From positions 375,309 through 439,308 of the forward strand of contig CAJNDS010002360.1 in assembly GCA_905221605.1 (NCBI GenBank): a stretch of 64,000 nucleotides of DNA. Direction: 5' to 3'. Source of the stretch: Symbiodinium natans (Eukaryota > Sar > Dinophyceae > Suessiales > Symbiodiniaceae). Both the position numbers and the translations under genes were made by a program. Positions 31,191 through 41,287 of the stretch are shown piece after piece. Position 1 is the first letter of the stretch, and every line of letters starts with the position of its first letter. A model generated the notes under the pieces. The model had not been told where the DNA came from, made no database searches, and saw nothing but the letters and a program-made list of their open reading frames with translations.

Positions 31191-31373
31191 CGTGCGCTTC
31201 CCGAACTCTGCCAGCGTTGCAAGAAGAAGCCCTGAGCCCATTGCCGCCTGAACTTTGCCGAGCAAGTGCCTAAGCGCGCACAAGCAGCAACGCCCTCAAG
31301 CCCCAAACCCCAGGGTCCTGAAGCCTAAAGCCTTAAACCCGAAAGCCCTGGGGTCCTATAGCCTACAGCCCTA

Positions 31374-31486
31374 AGCCCTAAAGCCTAAAGCCTAAAGCCT
31401 AAAGCCTAAAGCCTAAAGCCTAAAGCCTAACGCCTAAAGCCTAAAGCCTAACGCCTAACGCCTAAAGCCTAAAGCCTAAAGCCCGA
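31374..31486 (+). repeat. 7-bp CCTAAAG variant array
   Basis: About 16 units of AAAGCCT/AACGCCT, a telomere-unit variant made homogeneous. Confidence 0.9.
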
Positions 31487-31495
31487 AAACCCAAG

Positions 31496-31560
31496 GGGGC
31501 CGGTTTGCTGGACTCGCCAAGCTCGGCCAGCGCTTGATCGCCAGATCCTCGAATTTCAGG
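31496..31560 (+). CDS. Candidate exon
   Basis: After CCAAG; in one frame GRFAGLAKLGQRLIARSSNF-R, ending at donor GTTTGGGG. A second frame (GPVCWTRQARPALDRQILEF) is also open. Confidence 0.4.
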
Positions 31561-31746
31561 GTTTGGGGAGACTGTAGGGTTTAGGGTTTAGGGTTTGGGG
31601 TTCAGGGTTCAGGGCTCAGGGTTGAGGATTTATTGTTTTTCTTGACTTGCTAGAGGCCAGTTTAAGGTTTAGGGTTTTGGGGGTGGTTTGGGGTTTCACG
31701 GTTTGGGGTTTGGGGGGTTTAAGGTCCTAAGGTAGTTTACGCTCCA

Positions 31747-31767
31747 ATGGCTTCCTATGCTGCTGAG
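31747..31767 (+). CDS. Candidate start exon MASYAAE
   Basis: ATG-led seven codons ending GAG|GTCCTC, with a TACTTGGAAG MITE starting six bases into the presumed intron. Very short, low certainty. Confidence 0.25.
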
Positions 31768-31773
31768 GTCCTC

Positions 31774-31900
31774 TACTTGGAAGCCCTGTTGACTTAGTAG
31801 GTAGGGTTAGTAAGGTGGGTTCTGGGGATTATCAGAATTCTCAGAGGTTCTACTAGGCGATACTCAGTAGACATACTAGGTCAAAAGAGCTTCCAAGTAG
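31774..31900. mobile_element. TACTTGGAAG-family MITE
   Basis: Inverted ends TACTTGGAAGCCCTGTTGAC(TTAGTAG) and the complement (catactaggtcaaaagagcttccaagtag), about 125 bp. A second copy is at 34724-34844. Confidence 0.7.
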
Positions 31901-32496
31901 GAGGATTTGGGAGTGTCAACGTGCGGATCGGGAGGGGTTAGTTCTGCAGGGGTTCAGAAGCCTTTGTTTTGGGCTGACGGCTCTAGTGACTTTTGTTCGG
32001 GAGATGGCCTGTATGAGGATCCTTCATCCCAGGCGCCAGTTCGAGAGAATAGTTGGAGAGAATCCGCAATTGTCCCCCCCCGTCGGATTCAAGTTTAGAA
32101 CCCAGGCAAACCCCGCCCTAATTCTAAAGTAGATATGTTCCAGGCTCTGCTGGGCCCAGCCCAAGGTTGAAACTCCTTGCCAGGTAGGGGGGGTTTAGGG
32201 TTCAGGTCTGGTACAGAATCGGGGTGCTGAGCTTCCAAGCTTCGGCTGATGACCTGATCCCTGTCCCGCGGTGTTGAAACTTACTTGTCCAACAGCTGAA
32301 CTTTTAAAAGCTTTTTGGGTTTCCTTATTTAGTAGGAATAATAAAGTTGAACCCTTTTTCCCCTTGGATATTGGAGAAGTAAGTAAGAATGGCAAGTATC
32401 TGCGAGCATCAACAAAGAGCACGCCTGTAACCAGCATGCTGTGAGCGTTGTGCCACGGCCTGCTGAGCACAGACACCCTTCATGTTCTATCTGCTT

Positions 32497-32626
32497 GGGG
32501 GGTTCATGGTACTTATTCACCAATTATAACTGTACTTTAACCCACTTATCAGCCCCCTAAGTGCTCTAATATGGTTGTAAGTACAGATATAATTTGGTTA
32601 AGAAGTACCATGAACCTCCAAGTGCT
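32497..32626. mobile_element. TACTTGGAG-family MITE
   Basis: Ends GCTTGGGGGGTTCATGGTAC and GTACCATGAACCTCCAAGTG are inverted. The body (gtaactgtacttataa-type) is shared with 11313 and 32954. Confidence 0.7.
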
Positions 32627-32755
32627 GTAACGCCCAAGGGCCTAGGTGGTCGCATGTAAGCTCTCAACCCAAAGCCCGCGAAAAGCATCGTGCAGCCCTC
32701 AACCCTGACCCCCATGAAAAGGGCGCGAAACCCGCAAACCCAAACCCCTGAAGCC

Positions 32756-32852
32756 TAAACCCTAAACCCTAAACCCTAAACCCTAAACCCTAAACCCTAA
32801 ACCCTAAACCCTAAACCCTAAACCCTAAACCCTAAACCCTAAACCCCAAACC
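32756..32852 (+). repeat. CCCTAAA array
   Basis: Thirteen perfect units immediately before an exon. Confidence 0.95.
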
Positions 32853-32859
32853 CCTGAAG

Positions 32860-32952
32860 CCACGGTACCTCGGCTATTGGCCCAGGGTGTCTTGCTGCAG
32901 CGGGTTGCTTCTAAGACCTGGGGAGCCCAGGCTCACGCTTCTGCAGTGGACG
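32860..32952 (+). CDS. Candidate exon, unknown protein
   Basis: It follows CCCTGAAG and reads TVPRLLAQGVLLQRVASKTW, GAQAHASAVD for 30 codons, ending one base into a codon at GTGTACTTGG, so the donor abuts a MITE. In the next exon (33213) this phase gives GHITQLSPAQGQ and a stop, so it may be the end of a gene. Confidence 0.55.
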
Positions 32953-32953
32953 G

Positions 32954-33164
32954 TGTACTTGGAGGTTCATGGTACTTATGAAACCAGTTGTAACTGGACT
33001 TATAAGGGGTTTCGGGTTTAGGGTTTAGGGTTGAGGGTTTAGGGTTTAGGGTAACTGTACTTCTAACTGTACTTATTACTGTACTTATTACGGCACTTAA
33101 GGGGCTTGTAAGTGGGTTATATGCAGTTCTCATTGGTTAATTCGTACCATGAACCTCCAAGTAG
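32954..33164. mobile_element. TACTTGGAG MITE with a TTTAGGG array inside, forming an intron
   Basis: Inverted ends TACTTGGAGGTTCATGGTAC / GTACCATGAACCTCCAAGTA. The left arm is followed by TTTAGGG units (33010-33052) that interrupt the body. It occupies most of the intron between 32952 and 33213. Confidence 0.7.
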
Positions 33165-33212
33165 GGGTTGAGGGGTTTTCAGGGGGGTCTTGGGGGTTCG
33201 CTCTTGCAGCAG

Positions 33213-33415
33213 GTCACATCACGCAGCTATCACCCGCTCAGGGCCAGTAGGGTTTGCAAAAACAGAGACCCCAAGTGAGCTTCCGTGCCCTGAGCCAACA
33301 TCCCAGAAGTCCGCCCTGCCGCCAGATCTTGAAGTCGTACTCGTCCAGCGTCATTTGGGGGCGGGAGCAACATTCGACCCTGGCACCGATTTTCAACTAC
33401 TTGCCGCAGGCGCGC
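33213..33415 (+). CDS. Candidate exon or short ORF
   Basis: Acceptor GCAGCAG. One frame is open for 67 codons: SHHAAITRSGPVGFAKTETP, PEPTSQKSALPPDLEVVLVQ and HLGAGATFDPGTDFQLLAAG, to GTAAAC. This phase does not match the 32860 exon, in whose frame a stop comes after 12 codons. Two readings compete. Confidence 0.4.
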
Positions 33416-33667
33416 GTAAACCCCGAAATCCTACACCCTGAACCCTCAACCCCAAACCCTCAACCCTAAACCCCAAAATCCTAAATTCTACACCCCAACC
33501 GTACCGTAGGCCAATACCAGAACCCGCTTAGATTCACGTCATCGACCGGTGCTGGCGGAGCGAGTAGACAGAGTACACGGAGAGCACACTACCCTTTAAA
33601 GAAGGAGTATACCTGAAAGGTAACTTATAGGGATTCTTAATATGATTGAAGATTTATGATATGGGCA

Positions 33668-33870
33668 TCCCTAAACCCTAAACCCTAAACCCTAAACCCT
33701 AAACCCTAAACCCTAAACCCTAAACCTTAACCCTAAACCCTAAACCCTAAACCCTAAACCCTAAACCCTAAACCCTAAACCCTAAACCCTAAACCCTAAA
33801 CCCTAAACCCTAAACCCTAAACAAACCCTAAACCCTAACCCCTAAACCCTAAACCCTAAACCCTAAACCT
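33668..33870 (+). repeat. CCCTAAA array
   Basis: About 28 units. Confidence 0.97.
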
Positions 33871-34013
33871 CCTTTTTTGCACCCTGAAAAATCGGGGCTC
33901 GGTCTTGAAGAGTCGTCTCGGATGTTGGGGCTTCCGTCATCGGACCCCACGGGAGGATCCCCTTCCCAAACAAGCCCCCAAAGAGCCCAATACCCCTCAA
34001 AGAAGGAATGTAT

Positions 34014-34135
34014 GGGTTTAGGGTTTAGGGTTTAGGGTTTAGGGTTTAGGGTTTAGGGTTTAGGGTTTAGGGTTTAGGGTTTTTTAGGGTTTAGGGTTTA
34101 GAGTTTAGGGTCAAGGGTTTAGGGTTTAGGGCTTA
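34014..34135 (+). repeat. TTTAGGG array
   Basis: About 15 units, facing the 33668 array. The 150 bp between hold half of a 59928-type element (agcccaatacccctcaaag). Confidence 0.95.
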
Positions 34136-34472
34136 TTTAGGGTTCTACAGTAAACAATATTCAGGATCCCTGTACACTTCAAGGTCTGCTCCTTAATTGA
34201 GTGGTAGCATGCTGACTGGACACAACAAAAACTGCGAGCACGAGGCGGTGAAGAGGGATCAAAGACAGGGGATGTTGGTTTGTGGGGTGGGGAAGGGTAT
34301 AGGGGTGGGGTGCACACTGCATCGTGCGGGGATTAGAGGTGGGGTACCTGACGCCTAGGGCCCAAGGCCTCGGCGGATTGGGGCTTTAGGGTTCGGGGGG
34401 GCCAAACCCCCAAACCTGAAGCCCCAATCCCTAAACCCTAAACCCTAAACCCTAAACCGCCCAATGGTTCAG

Positions 34473-34580
34473 GGTTTTCGACATCCAGGTCGATCAGTGC
34501 ATTCACAAGGAGGTGGAGGAGTTCGACTTGTCGCCGAGCTCCGCACTTTGGCATGCATGCCAAAGCCTCCGCCTCCCGAG
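34473..34580 (+). CDS. Candidate exon, unknown protein
   Basis: After CCCTAAA units and TTCAG it reads VFDIQVDQCIHKEVEEFDLS then PSSALWHACQSLRLP. Strong protein-like composition. A 20-bp palindrome (34546-34565) overlaps the end. Donor not resolved; CCCTAAA-type units follow. Confidence 0.55.
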
Positions 34581-34723
34581 CCCTAAACCCCTAATCCCTT
34601 TGTTAAAAAAAAAAACCAAACCCTTGGACCCCTAAACGCCCCTCAGCACCCCAACAGGCTCAAGTCTCGAAGCCCTGTGCCCTAAACCCGTAAGCCTTCT
34701 GCCCCAAACCCTCAGCCCAGCCC

Positions 34724-34844
34724 CTACTTGGAAGCCCTTTTGACTTAGTAAGTAGGCTTAGCAAGGGGGGTTTTAGAGTTATAAGAGGCTTTCTAGGGGA
34801 TGCTAAGTAGACTTACTAGGGCAAAAGTTCTTCCAAGCAGGCCC
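34724..34844. mobile_element. TACTTGGAAG-family MITE, second copy
   Basis: Inverted ends TACTTGGAAGCCCTTTTGAC and (ctagggcaaaagttcttccaagca), same body order as 31774. Confidence 0.7.
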
Positions 34845-34947
34845 TACTCTCCCCCATACCTTCCAGTAAATTACCAGATGCTGGGTGAACGAAAATCAGT
34901 TGTACCACCTGAACCCTGACATGAACTTTCAGGTTGAAGAACGGCTT

Positions 34948-34990
34948 AGGGTTTAGGGTTTAGGGTTTAGGGTTGAGGGTTTAGGGTCCA
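34948..34990 (+). repeat. TTTAGGG array
   Basis: Five units. Confidence 0.85.
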
Positions 34991-35164
34991 GGGTTTTTTG
35001 GGTTTAAGCTTCAATTTGAACCTACCACAGACTTTACAATTCTGCCCTTCGCCCTTAAGCCACACAAGCCGAGGACGCTGTGGACGTGATGGACATTCCC
35101 TTCTACGTGTACTGAGGCCTGAAGCTCAAAGCCACCACATCGGTTTAGGGCTTAGGCTTTATAT

Positions 35165-35232
35165 AGCCCTAAACCCTAAACCCTAAACCCTAAACCCTAA
35201 TTCCTAAATAAACCCTAAACCCTAAACCCTGC
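35165..35232 (+). repeat. CCCTAAA array
   Basis: Eight units with one break. Confidence 0.9.
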
Positions 35233-35697
35233 GCCGACCCACGACGCAAAAGAGTTCATATATCTAAGACGTACAGTTGGTGGCGCATGGCTGACGTAAA
35301 AAAGCACTAAACCCTACACCCGAAACCCTTCAGGGTTTAGCCCTAGGCACTGGGAATGCCTCCCTACAGCCCTATGCCGTATACCCTACAGCCTGAGCCC
35401 TATTGGGTCTAAGAGGATGATGCTTCGAAACTTCGAAATGATTTTTCAGACGGCTTAATTTCCTAGCCGTTTAGCCTCAAGAGTCATGGTTTCGGTCGAG
35501 GGTTTAGGGCATGTCGTGTCTACGTATGCTAATGGGTGGCCGCCAGGCGTTAAGCATTCGGGGTCTTATGGTTTAGTGTCTTTGGTGCCCCCGAAGCAAA
35601 ACCCACAAAACCCACAAAACCCCTCGACCCGAAGCTACCTAACCCTCTCATAAAACCATAAGCTCCCCCGAAAACTCCCTAAGCGCTACATCTCCAG

Positions 35698-35760
35698 CTG
35701 ACACGACAGGAGGAATTCTGCCTTCGAGCCGGCAATGTCGGGGATCCCTTCCCCATCAGG
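35698..35760 (+). CDS. Candidate exon, 21 codons, phase 0
   Basis: TCCAG|CTG start, LTRQEEFCLRAGNVGDPFPI-R, then donor GTTTAGG. Exact codon count with clean AG and GT edges. Confidence 0.5.
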
Positions 35761-35761
35761 G

Positions 35762-37020
35762 TTTAGGTTGCCCTACCTGCAGTGCACTGAAGTTCCAGAA
35801 CACCCTAAGCCAAACCGTTTGGGTGTTTCCGGAACTCGCAGACGCTGCAAGTGTCCCACTGGTGCTTGTGAGGCTTGGTCCCGAGCGGCTTGTCGTCAGT
35901 TCAGAGATGCTGAGACGTGCGACAACTTCCAGCCAGACGTGAATTTTCGCCGCAGTGACGCAGTGCAGCTTCGCTGTGTTTTCTTTCAAAAATAAGGAGC
36001 ACAGGGCGAATCCCAGCGTTTTGGCTGCCTTTAAAATGCTTCACCTGTAATATCGACCTGGCCTCGCAGCGCAGAAGATCTACATGCTGCCTGCTGCTGC
36101 GTAGGCTTCAGGTGCGTTACTTCTATCTGCGTGGCAAGTGTCGTGTTCCCAAACGCCGCAAACCCGAAAAGCACTGGTGCTTCCTTTTGGGAGCCTGACG
36201 GGCTCTAGCATAGATTCGCCCAAATGTACTAGAGGTTTGAGCGCCTAGGGTTAGGAGGTTTTAGAGGTATGCATGATTATGTATATATATATATATCTAT
36301 ATATATATATATATATATATGTATATGTATGCATTGGGAACAGCTGGGCCGGGACTTCGACGAGAGCCTGTTCCCTGGGAGCATGGAGGGTAGAGGCCAC
36401 GGGCACGCTTCCTTCGCATGATTGTTCCCTGAAGAAAAACCAAAACCACAAGTGTTGTGCTACTCCAGCTTCTTGTATTTTGCTCTTGGCCTCTGGTACC
36501 CCACAACCTTTCAGGTTTCAAGGCTGACAGTTCCACAGATTTGTGTGGACAAAGGGTGAGCAGGCTGTACGTCCAGAGTCTCAGTCCAGGCACTGCTAGT
36601 GGATGGAAGACAATTCAGCCGAATGTTTCAGGAAGGTTGCAAGTGGAGTTTAGGTTTATGGCCCAGCAGTACAGCGCCTAAGCAGCGTCCATTTTTGGGG
36701 TGTAGCAATTCTAATAAGTGGGGCCGTCCGTTGTGAAGCAGGGCCCCTTTTTAGGAAGGTGCCGTCGCCAGCGCAGGGGAGAGGCATCGGAGGGATTGGG
36801 GATTAGGGTTTAGGGTTTAGACCCGCTCCGGTATCTTACAGATATACACGGTACTCAACAATGACGAGTAATTTAGTACACTGCTTCGACTGTTACATGG
36901 AGATACCAGGAGTCTGCGGGCGGGTGGGGGGCGGGGGGAAAGGGGGGCTGTGGCATCGAGGCTTCTGAAGCAGGGGTGGGGTGTTTCTTCGTGTTCTATT
37001 GTGTTCTCAAACTGAGCACC
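35762..37020. other. No confident gene; (TA)n at 36279-36330
   Basis: Unique DNA. ORFs of 60-98 codons on both strands overlap each other and are not supported. Confidence 0.4.
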
Positions 37021-37058
37021 GTAAACCCTAAACCCTCAACCCTAAATCCTAACCCCAG

Positions 37059-37160
37059 AAAAAGCGCGCGCCGAGATGCGCCGAGAAGTCGTACAGGGCT
37101 CCGCTGCAACCGTCCAAGCTGCATGGTTTCATAAGATGCATGGTTTCATCTTTCTCTGGA
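37059..37160 (+). CDS. Candidate exon
   Basis: After CCTAACCCCAG it reads KKRAPRCAEKSYRAPLQPSK and LHGFIRCM. Basic; the 3' edge is unclear. Confidence 0.35.
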
Positions 37161-37416
37161 GGATGCCAAAAGTTAGCCCGACACAAACACGTCTAGAAAG
37201 GCGACGGGGCAGAGCAGAGCAGCGGTGCCCAGGGCACCCTAATACCTTGGCAAAAAGGTTGTACCCGAAAGTATGCCTGGAAGGAAGCCTCCTTCTGTTT
37301 CGATCTGGGGTGCATTGGTGAGTGGGGCTTCCCGAAACCCTAACGGCCCAAACCCTAAACCCTCAACCCTAAATTCTCAATGTTCCAACGAGGCTGCGTA
37401 AGTCTGCGATGCCTGA

Positions 37417-37583
37417 ATGGAAGCTGCTCGACATTGTGCAACGGCAATGGTAGAAACTTTTTATCGGGACCGGCCAGGCAAAACAAGGGTGGGTAGCTGG
37501 TTCTCGAACTTGAGCGATGAAGACTTGGGGCTTGTGTTGGGTTTTTTTGCGAGCAAGCAACCCATCTTGTTGGTCTGGCTTTC
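37417..37583 (+). CDS. Candidate exon or short ORF
   Basis: ATG-led frame includes VETFYRDRPGKTRVGSWFSN and LSDEDLGLVLGFFASKQPIL, with a possible donor GTTTCC after SSGK. A competing frame (RKSAMPEWKLLDIVQRQW) ends at 37453. Confidence 0.35.
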
Positions 37584-37699
37584 AAGTGGGAAGGTTTCCG
37601 AGAACTCTCCTGTGACGATGCGATGGTCGAAACATGTCGAAACCCTCTGAACTCCCAAACCACGCGACCCCTGACCCCTACATACACCAAACCGCCATG

Positions 37700-38080
37700 C
37701 CGCCTAAACCCTAAACCCTAAACTCTAAACCCTCAACCCTCAACCCTCAATCCTCAAGTCTCAACCCTCAACCCTCAACCCTAAACCCTAAACCCTAAAC
37801 CCTAAACCCTATCCCCTAAACCTCAAACCCCAAACCCCAAACCCTAAGCCCTAAACTCAAACCCTGGCAGCATCCTCAACCCTTGAGCCCAGAGGCTCCC
37901 AAAACCTCCGAAGCCTGCCGAGCCCCCAACCTCCTAGAGGTACAACGCCCCTTAAGCCGTTTAGGGTTAAGGGTATAGGATTTGGGGTATAGGGTTTAGG
38001 GTTAGGGTTTAAGGCTAAAGCTCGAACCCCCTCACCTTCAACCGCCCCATCCTAAAGCCTAAACCCTAAACTCTCAACCC
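37700..38080 (+). repeat. Degenerate CCCTAAA/CCCTCAA stretch
   Basis: CCCTAAA, CCCTCAA and CCCCAAA variants with one short TTTAGGG patch at 37965-38010. Confidence 0.8.
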
Positions 38081-38261
38081 TAAACCCTTAAAATCCAACC
38101 CCCTGAATCCTAATTCCAAGAAATCCTTCCCACCGAATTGGTCCATGGGTGGAAGTGCGCCAGTGACCTCAGCTGAGCGTAGTTGGGCTTTAGGGCTAGG
38201 ACTTTCGGGTTTTGGGTTCTAGGTTCTTCGGGTATAGAGGCTAGGGTTTAGGGGTTCGTCA

Positions 38262-38850
38262 GACACCGGATGGTGCAGTCAGACACCGCAAGACGGTGCA
38301 GTCAGACGCCGGATGGTGCAGTCAGACACCGGATGGTGCAGTCAACACCGGCTGCCGCATTCTGCAGACAGAATCAGTCAGACATCGGACGGTGCATGCG
38401 TGATGAGGCCTGGCAAGTAGTTGGGTCGTGGGTGGTTCCCCTTACCCTGCTCACATCCTGCGTGACGGCTTTTTAGTGCTCGGGGGGGCGATGGCATTGC
38501 GAGTGTCGTGGGGCGCTCTTCTTGTCGGTGTAGTCAGACGCCGGATAGTGCAGTCAGACACCGGATGGTGCAGTCGGACGCCGGGTGGTGCAGTCAGATC
38601 CTGCCCGGAGGGTGCAGTCAGACGTTGCCGGATGGTGCAGCTAGACACCGGCAGGTGTCTGACTGCACAATCCTGTGTCTCACATGTCGAACTGCACCAT
38701 CCGGCGTCCGACTGCACCATCCGGTGTTGATTGCACCATCAGGTGTCTGACTGCTCGATCCGGCAACGTCTGACTGCACCATGTGGTGCAGTCAGACACT
38801 GGATGGTGTAGTCAGACCCCTGCAGTCAGACGCCGGAGGATGGAGTCAGA
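38262..38850. repeat. 20-bp GGTGCAGTCAGACACCGGAT repeat cluster with inversion
   Basis: About 20 copies: direct at 38262-38345, 38525-38650 and 38780-38850, inverted at 38655-38780. The middle can fold back on its neighbours. A 100-bp unique stretch (38400-38515) splits the first part. Confidence 0.9.
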
Positions 38851-38931
38851 CGCCGATGGTGCTCCCCCACCCGCTCGCCCCCTCCCTTCGGGCATGTTGG
38901 AGTTTTGGGATGTGTGGTTGGCAGGCGGGGC

Positions 38932-38952
38932 AGGGGGGGGGGGGGGGGGGGG
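38932..38952 (+). repeat. Poly-G run
   Basis: About 20 consecutive G; expected to be error-prone. Confidence 0.85.
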
Positions 38953-39181
38953 TTGGGCGCTGGAATTGGGGTTGGCCAGGGTTAGAGTTTTTAAGGTGTA
39001 GGCTTCGCGGGCTTAGGACTTTTGATGATGTTTCGAAGCGTCGGGAGTGTCCGCGCCAGCGAGGGGTCGGTGCCATTTATGTTTTGTTACGGTGCATGTG
39101 TTTCAAGCCACGCGGCTGGCTGTGCTGTGTTAGGGCCTTATCACTAAGCCAGAAATCTTAGAGTCTTAGAGGGTTCACAGC

Positions 39182-39508
39182 ATGGTCAACTCGGACGGCC
39201 TCCCCATGAGAGGTGCCCGAACGTTTGGCCAGCGTGGTCGTCGTAGCTTGTGCAGGCTGGGTACGCTCTTAGTCCCAGACCGATTTGAAGATATGAAGGA
39301 TCCCACGGTGATGGAAAACGCTGTGTGCCTCTGCAAGACGGGCAGTTGGCGCAATCTTTGTTTGTGCAAGCAAGCGTGTATAGATGAGTGGTCTGGCCCT
39401 TCAATCACAGCAGGCCCTCTCAAGCTTCTTGCCTCTTCTCTCAGAAGCCCCCTTTTGGACGGGCTGTGCTCCGATTCATACCATCATGTTCAGCCATTGG
39501 TGGGCTGA
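39182..39508 (+). CDS. Hypothetical ORF, 108 codons
   Basis: ATG to stop with DRFEDMKDPTVMENAVCLCK and LCKQACIDEWSGPS; Cys-rich in the middle. No repeats inside. No family recognised; antisense ORFs of 72-82 codons overlap it. Confidence 0.25.
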   Translation: MVNSDGLPMRGARTFGQRGRRSLCRLGTLLVPDRFEDMKDPTVMENAVCLCKTGSWRNLCLCKQACIDEWSGPSITAGPLKLLASSLRSPLLDGLCSDSYHHVQPLVG

Positions 39509-40230
39509 CCTGCAGACCCGACCCCTGGGAGCAGGATGCACTGCCTTGTTCCCGGAGCTTTCAGAGAAGGCAATCGGATCCACCGCCAAGTTTCAGGTCA
39601 CCTAGAGACCCGGCCAGCGGAAACCCTGATCTACCTGCAGTCCATGCCAGGATGAAAAGAGGTGTCCACCGGGGGGGGTGGAGATTTCAGGGACTTAAGG
39701 AGGGGACCCCAAGGGTTAAGTAGGATTCAGGGTCCCTGCTTGGAAACCCTCCTAGCATACCTTCACCGAAGCCCTACACCTGAAGTTTTAAACCCTTAGC
39801 CCCAAACCTAAACGAGGAGTTGGCCCAGGAGGCTGTCCGAGTCATTCAAAAAAAATATGAGCAATGCATAGAGACTAAACAAACGTGCGGGGAATGGTTT
39901 GTCGCTAGGGTTTAGTGAGATTAGTGCCGAGGGGTTGGGGTCATGGGCGGGTTTAGGGTGTAGGGTTTAGGGTTTAGGGTTTGGGGAAAGAGCTCGGGAA
40001 TGAAGCTCCCGCAACGGCACTCTCGCGTCGCTTGCCAGCCTCCGCCACCCACTACTGTATGTTGGCTGCTGAGCTGTTTTTTTGGGCAGGGGTTAGCCTC
40101 CACCCTAAACCCTAAACCCAAAACCCTCAACCCTAAACCCCGGTTTTCTGGCTCGGAGAAGTTGCATGCGCAGGGGTACCCATAGCGTCCTCCGTTCCGA
40201 CACTAACCCTCCTCTCCCCTTTAGTAGGGT
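39509..40230. other. Spacer with short telomere-type patches
   Basis: TTTAGGG at 39950-39985 and CCCTAAA at 40103-40140; no confident exon. Confidence 0.4.
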
Positions 40231-40264
40231 TCTTCGGGTTTAGGGTTTAGGGTTGACGGTTCAG

Positions 40265-40359
40265 GGCCGGATTGCGAGCCTCTCGAAATCTACAAGCCGC
40301 GTGGCAAACCCTCAGCAAGCCTAAGCAAGCCTTCACGCGACGAAGCCCGAAGTTCGAGG
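40265..40359 (+). CDS. Candidate exon 1 of a three-exon chain
   Basis: TTTAGGG...TTCAG|G start; one base plus 31 codons plus one base: AGLRASRNLQAAWQTLSKPK, QAFTRRSPKFE, donor GTGTAG. Joins in frame to 40532. Confidence 0.6.
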
Positions 40360-40531
40360 GTGTAGAGGACGCTAAGCCTGCGAACCCTAAACCCTAAACC
40401 CTAAACCCTAAACCCTAAACCCTAAACCCTAAACCCTAAACCCTAAACCCTAAACCCTAAACCCTAAACCCTAAACCCTAAACCCTAAACCCTAAACCCT
40501 AAACCCTAAACCCTAAACCCTGCCTCCACAG
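40360..40531 (+). repeat. CCCTAAA-filled intron
   Basis: 172 bp from GTGTAGAGG to CCTCCACAG; positions 40384-40521 are about 20 perfect CCCTAAA units. The exons on both sides join in phase. Confidence 0.6.
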
Positions 40532-40616
40532 CAGCGCGGCCGGATGGGCTTGTCCTCGGCCAACCCGGCGGATGGAGAGCAAACCGAGGCGGATGGCGGG
40601 GCTTAGTGGCTTTAAT
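40532..40616 (+). CDS. Candidate exon 2 of the chain
   Basis: In the frame set by 40265 it reads ARPDGLVLGQPGGWRANRGG, WRGLVAL, ending two bases into a codon at GTTTAGGG. A different frame (QRGRMGLSSANPADGEQTEA) ends in TAG at 40606; the chain frame is preferred because it also joins the next exon. Confidence 0.5.
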
Positions 40617-40636
40617 GTTTAGGGTTTAGGGTTTAG

Positions 40637-40722
40637 GAAGTTTTCGGGGCGGTATCGCGCTGAAGGCTCATATGGTTGTCGTAAGGATGAGGTGCTGCCT
40701 CATTCAAACATGCGACAGCAAG
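40637..40722 (+). CDS. Candidate exon 3 of the chain
   Basis: After TTTAG; the joined frame is M-KFSGRYRAEGSYGCRKDEVL, PHSNMRQQ, with donor AG|GTTCTT. It would follow a 20-base intron GTTTAGGGTTTAGGGTTTAG. A shifted frame downstream (KVLVDCNPKKPAAETHIFFT, PSGTFVYSYMLLSHSS, to about 40830) is also protein-like, so a frameshift or different splice is possible. Confidence 0.4.
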
Positions 40723-40975
40723 GTTCTTGTGGATTGCAACCCTAAGAAGCCTGCAGCTGAAACACATATATTCTTTACCAGACCTTCAGGAACCTTCGTG
40801 TATTCTTACATGCTTCTTTCGCACTCCTCAGGTTGTACCCTTGGGTTTGGGGACCCTTTTAAAGATCCCCCTAAAGCCCACAAAAACCGCCAAAGCCCTT
40901 GCAAGAGGTCTTTTAAGGGTCTGGGGTTTCGAGGGCTTAGCCCTTCAAAATTCTTGGGGGGAACAGGGGACTCAG

Positions 40976-41090
40976 CAAGTAGCACGTAGGTAACAAGTAG
41001 GGTTAGTAGGAGAACTCCCATCACGGTCCCTTTTTGGGTAGCTTATAACTCTACTTTGCACCTAACTCCCCCGATCCTCCGAGTCCGAAT
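40976..41090. mobile_element. Diverged MITE relic of the TACTTGG/CCGACCCTCC group
   Basis: It has gtaggtaacaagtagggttagtagg at left and cctaactcccccgatcctccgag at right, resembling the 12571 element. Ends are decayed. Confidence 0.4.
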
Positions 41091-41096
41091 TCTCAG

Positions 41097-41162
41097 TCCA
41101 CCAGGCGGGTGAAGATCCGCGAAGTTCATCCTGTGGATGAGGCAGAAGGCCCTCGCGCTAGG
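41097..41162 (+). CDS. Candidate exon, joins 41288 in frame
   Basis: TCTCAG|TCC start; 22 codons in phase 0: STRRVKIREVHPVDEAEGPR-A-R; donor GTTTAGGG at 41163. Confidence 0.6.
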
Positions 41163-41287
41163 GTTTAGGGTTTAGGGTTTAGGGTTTAGGGTTTAGGGCT
41201 TAGGGTTTAGGATGTAGGGTGTAGGGTGTAGGGTTTAGGGTTTAGGGTTTAGGGTCTAGGGTTTAGGGTTTAGGGTTTAGGGTTCAG
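41163..41287 (+). repeat. Intron composed entirely of TTTAGGG-type repeats
   Basis: 125 bp starting GTTTAGGG and ending GGTTCAG. Every base belongs to TTTAGGG or close variants (TGTAGGG, TCTAGGG). Both flanking exons are phase 0 and stay open. Confidence 0.6.

Noticed and set aside
36251-36593. Minus-strand ORF ending in YIYIYIY
   Set aside because: Part is the (TA)n tract; the rest lacks support.
38262-38850. CRISPR-like array
   Set aside because: Repeats are 20 bp without unique spacers of fixed length, some inverted, and the setting is eukaryotic.
39182-39404. Minus-strand ORFs over the 108-codon ORF
   Set aside because: Overlapping shadows with no better support.
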